Positions 5,641-7,167 of a stretch of 7,167 bases of DNA are shown in pieces (the stretch's first letter is position 1; each line of letters opens with the position of its first letter). A program made the position numbers and the translations under genes. Under the pieces are notes generated by a model, which saw nothing but the letters and a program-made list of their open reading frames with translations, did no database searches and was not told the origin of the DNA. The DNA is taken from contig NJEK01000066.1 in NCBI GenBank assembly GCA_002255105.1, forward strand, positions 1 to 7,167, written 5' to 3'. Origin of the DNA: Candidatus Wolframiiraptor sp. EX4484-121 (GTDB lineage: Archaea; Thermoproteota; Nitrososphaeria_A; Caldarchaeales; Wolframiiraptoraceae).

Positions 5641-6910
5641 GATAAGACCGGAGCTCGACGGTCAAAGCGTTAGATTGCTGGGCTGGATCCATGAGATAAG
5701 AGATCTAGGCGGGATAAAGTTCATCCTCCTGAGAGATGTTTCAGGAATATGCCAGGTGACCGTAAAGAAGGATTCTCTTCCAGCCGAGAAGTTGAGAGGC
5801 TTGGAAGATCTCGGAGCAGAAGACGTAATCTATGTTGAGGGAGTTGTGAGGAGGCAGCCTAAGGCGAGGCTAGGGGTGGAGGTTCTCCTGAAAGATTATA
5901 GGATTCTGGCTAGGGCTAGGCGCCCAATACCCTACGACGTGACCGGAAAGGTTCCGGCGAGCATAGATACGAGGCTCGATCACCGGATACTAGACCTCAG
6001 GAAGCCTGAGAATAAGGCGATCTTCCTGATAGCCTCGACGGTTCTCCAAGCGGTTAGAGAATTCTTGACCAGCGAGGGATTTGTGGAGGTCAGAACTCCG
6101 AGGATTATAGCGACCGCGACCGAGGGCGGTGCGGCGCTCTTCGAGGTTGATTACTTCGGTAGGAGGGCGTTCTTGGCCCAAAGCCCCCAGCTGTATAAGG
6201 AAGAGCTCACAACGGTCTTCGAGAGGGTCTTTGAGATCGGCGCATTCTTTAGAGCCGAGGAATCCCATACGAGGAGGCATGTAAGCGAGTTCACGTCGAT
6301 AGATATCGAGGCAGCCTTCATGGACCTATATGATGTGATGGAGGTCTTGGAGAGGCTCATAGCCCATGTCCATGAGAGGGTCTTGGAAGAGAGGCGGAAG
6401 GAGCTCGAAGTACTCGGCGTCGGGTTAGATGTTCCGAAGACCCCATTCAGCCGCTACACCTATGATGAGCTGATTAGGGAGCTGAGGGAGATGGGCGTCG
6501 AGATTGAGTGGGGAGAGGATTTCGGAACCCCTCACCTCAGAATCCTGGGTGAGAGGCATAGGGGATATTATTTCATAACCCATTTCCCAACCGAGTCCAA
6601 GCCCTTCTACATCCAGCCATGCGAGGATGATCCAAGGCTATCCGAGTCATTCGATCTAATGCATGGCTGGCTTGAGCTGGCCTCGGGTGGAACTAGGATC
6701 TCGGATAGATCCCTTCTAGAGAGGAGGCTTAGGGAGCAGGGCCTAAACCCCGAATCATTTAAGGAGCATCTGAAGATATATGATTATGGGATGCCTGTTC
6801 ACGCCGGATGGGGGCTTGGACTCGAGAGGCTCCTAATGGTCTTAACTGGGAGGAGTAATATCAGGGAGGTTATCCTCTTTCCAAGGGATAAGTTTAGGTT
6901 GACCCCTTAA
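5591..6910 (+). CDS. aspS: Aspartyl-tRNA synthetase, archaeal type (possibly non-discriminating)
   Basis: The 439-residue class IIb synthetase attaches Asp to tRNA-Asp. Its N-terminal OB fold (about 24-105, LLGWIHEIRDLGGIKFILLRD) binds the anticodon. The catalytic core has motif 1 (EGFVEVRTPRI), the aspartate-binding segment ATATEGGAALF and QSPQLYKEEL, motif 2 FFRAEE (Arg221) with RRHVSEFTSIDIE, and motif 3 GLGLERLL (Arg413), ending in the family tail ILFPRDKFRLTP. Length is typical. Of the two residues linked to tRNA-Asp/tRNA-Asn discrimination, the Trp26 equivalent is His34 (non-discriminating type) while the Lys85 equivalent is Arg93 (basic, as in discriminating enzymes). The TTG start is backed by GGAGGG 3 nt upstream and overlaps the KH gene by 50 bp. 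The stop TAA shares a palindromic TTAA with the stop of the convergent methyltransferase gene. Confidence 0.95.
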   Translation: MRSGDREKLKRSHLSAEIRPELDGQSVRLLGWIHEIRDLGGIKFILLRDVSGICQVTVKKDSLPAEKLRGLEDLGAEDVIYVEGVVRRQPKARLGVEVLLKDYRILARARRPIPYDVTGKVPASIDTRLDHRILDLRKPENKAIFLIASTVLQAVREFLTSEGFVEVRTPRIIATATEGGAALFEVDYFGRRAFLAQSPQLYKEELTTVFERVFEIGAFFRAEESHTRRHVSEFTSIDIEAAFMDLYDVMEVLERLIAHVHERVLEERRKELEVLGVGLDVPKTPFSRYTYDELIRELREMGVEIEWGEDFGTPHLRILGERHRGYYFITHFPTESKPFYIQPCEDDPRLSESFDLMHGWLELASGGTRISDRSLLERRLREQGLNPESFKEHLKIYDYGMPVHAGWGLGLERLLMVLTGRSNIREVILFPRDKFRLTP

Positions 6911-7167
6911 TCCTCCCGCCTAACTAGGATATAGACTAGATCCTTAATCCAGGGCTTATCGAGTGGGATAATCATCCAATCTGATATAAGCTCCATAACC
7001 ATTTTGGAGAGATCGGCCGAGAACGTCAATCCCTTTAGGATCGTTACTATCAAGATCCTCCTCGACACCCTCTCAAGCTCCCTTAACGAGCTCTCGATCC
7101 TCAGGAGATGGGCCACTGTTATTAAAGCTACCAAGTCGAACCCTCGATCTCTGAAGGGGAGGTGATG
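6907..7167 (-). CDS. SAM-dependent methyltransferase (class I), C-terminal part, runs off the window
   Basis: The frame is open from the right edge of the window, so the N-terminal SAM-binding motif I is not visible. The visible 86 residues start with HHLPFRDRGFDLVALITVAHL, matching the LPFxDxxFDLV segment (motif II/post-II) of class I methyltransferases of the methyltransf_11 kind. This is followed by SSLRELERVSRRILIVTIL, the usual helix and strand after it, and a C-terminal beta segment ending LVYILVRRED. The substrate cannot be inferred. The gene converges on aspS, and the stop codons overlap in the palindrome TTAA at 6907-6910, each strand reading TAA. Confidence 0.75.
   Translation of the reverse strand, partial: HHLPFRDRGFDLVALITVAHLLRIESSLRELERVSRRILIVTILKGLTFSADLSKMVMELISDWMIIPLDKPWIKDLVYILVRRED

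Overview
The window looks archaeal, most likely from a TACK-lineage (Thermoproteota-like, probably thermophilic) organism. The evidence is an Alba chromatin protein, ribosomal protein L40e, the transcription factor TFE, an archaeal/eukaryotic-type AspRS, remains of the archaeal tRNA methyltransferase aTrm56, TATA boxes about 25-30 bp upstream of start codons (leaderless transcription), heavy use of AGG/AGA and ATA codons, and a tRNA intron at a non-canonical position. The class cannot be fixed from sequence reading alone.

Layout. At 1-562 lies the 3' part of an ArsA/GET3-family ATPase whose frame is broken by an internal deletion near position 310. A small conserved-looking ORF (583-843) follows on the same strand. 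Running the other way (852-2271) are an internally deleted aTrm56, MoaE (molybdopterin synthase large subunit) and TFE. Divergent from tfe is a DUF2110-like gene (2326-3054). Next, on the minus strand, come rpl40e (4304-4465), tRNA-Val(CAC) with a 23-nt intron in its T arm (4169-4266), and a ketol-acid reductoisomerase-like gene lacking two catalytic residues (3101-4099). From 4466 to 4760 is a divergent promoter region with two perfect tandem duplications: 72 bp duplicating the rpl40e promoter, and 47 bp duplicating the start of alba. On the plus strand follow alba, a KH/NusA-like RNA-binding protein and aspS (4728-6910), probably one transcription unit. A partial SAM-dependent methyltransferase (6907-7167, minus) converges on aspS.

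Most genes serve information processing: transcription initiation (TFE), a NusA-like factor, chromatin (Alba), ribosome (L40e), tRNA charging (AspRS), tRNA-Val and tRNA modification (aTrm56). Metabolic genes are MoaE and the KARI-like protein.

The most notable items are the split T arm of tRNA-Val, the KARI-like protein without its His/Lys pair, and a cluster of four small structural lesions in about 5 kb: two internal deletions and two tandem duplications. The lesions could reflect real micro-rearrangement or assembly error; the sequence alone cannot decide. I did not find a clear new multi-gene system.
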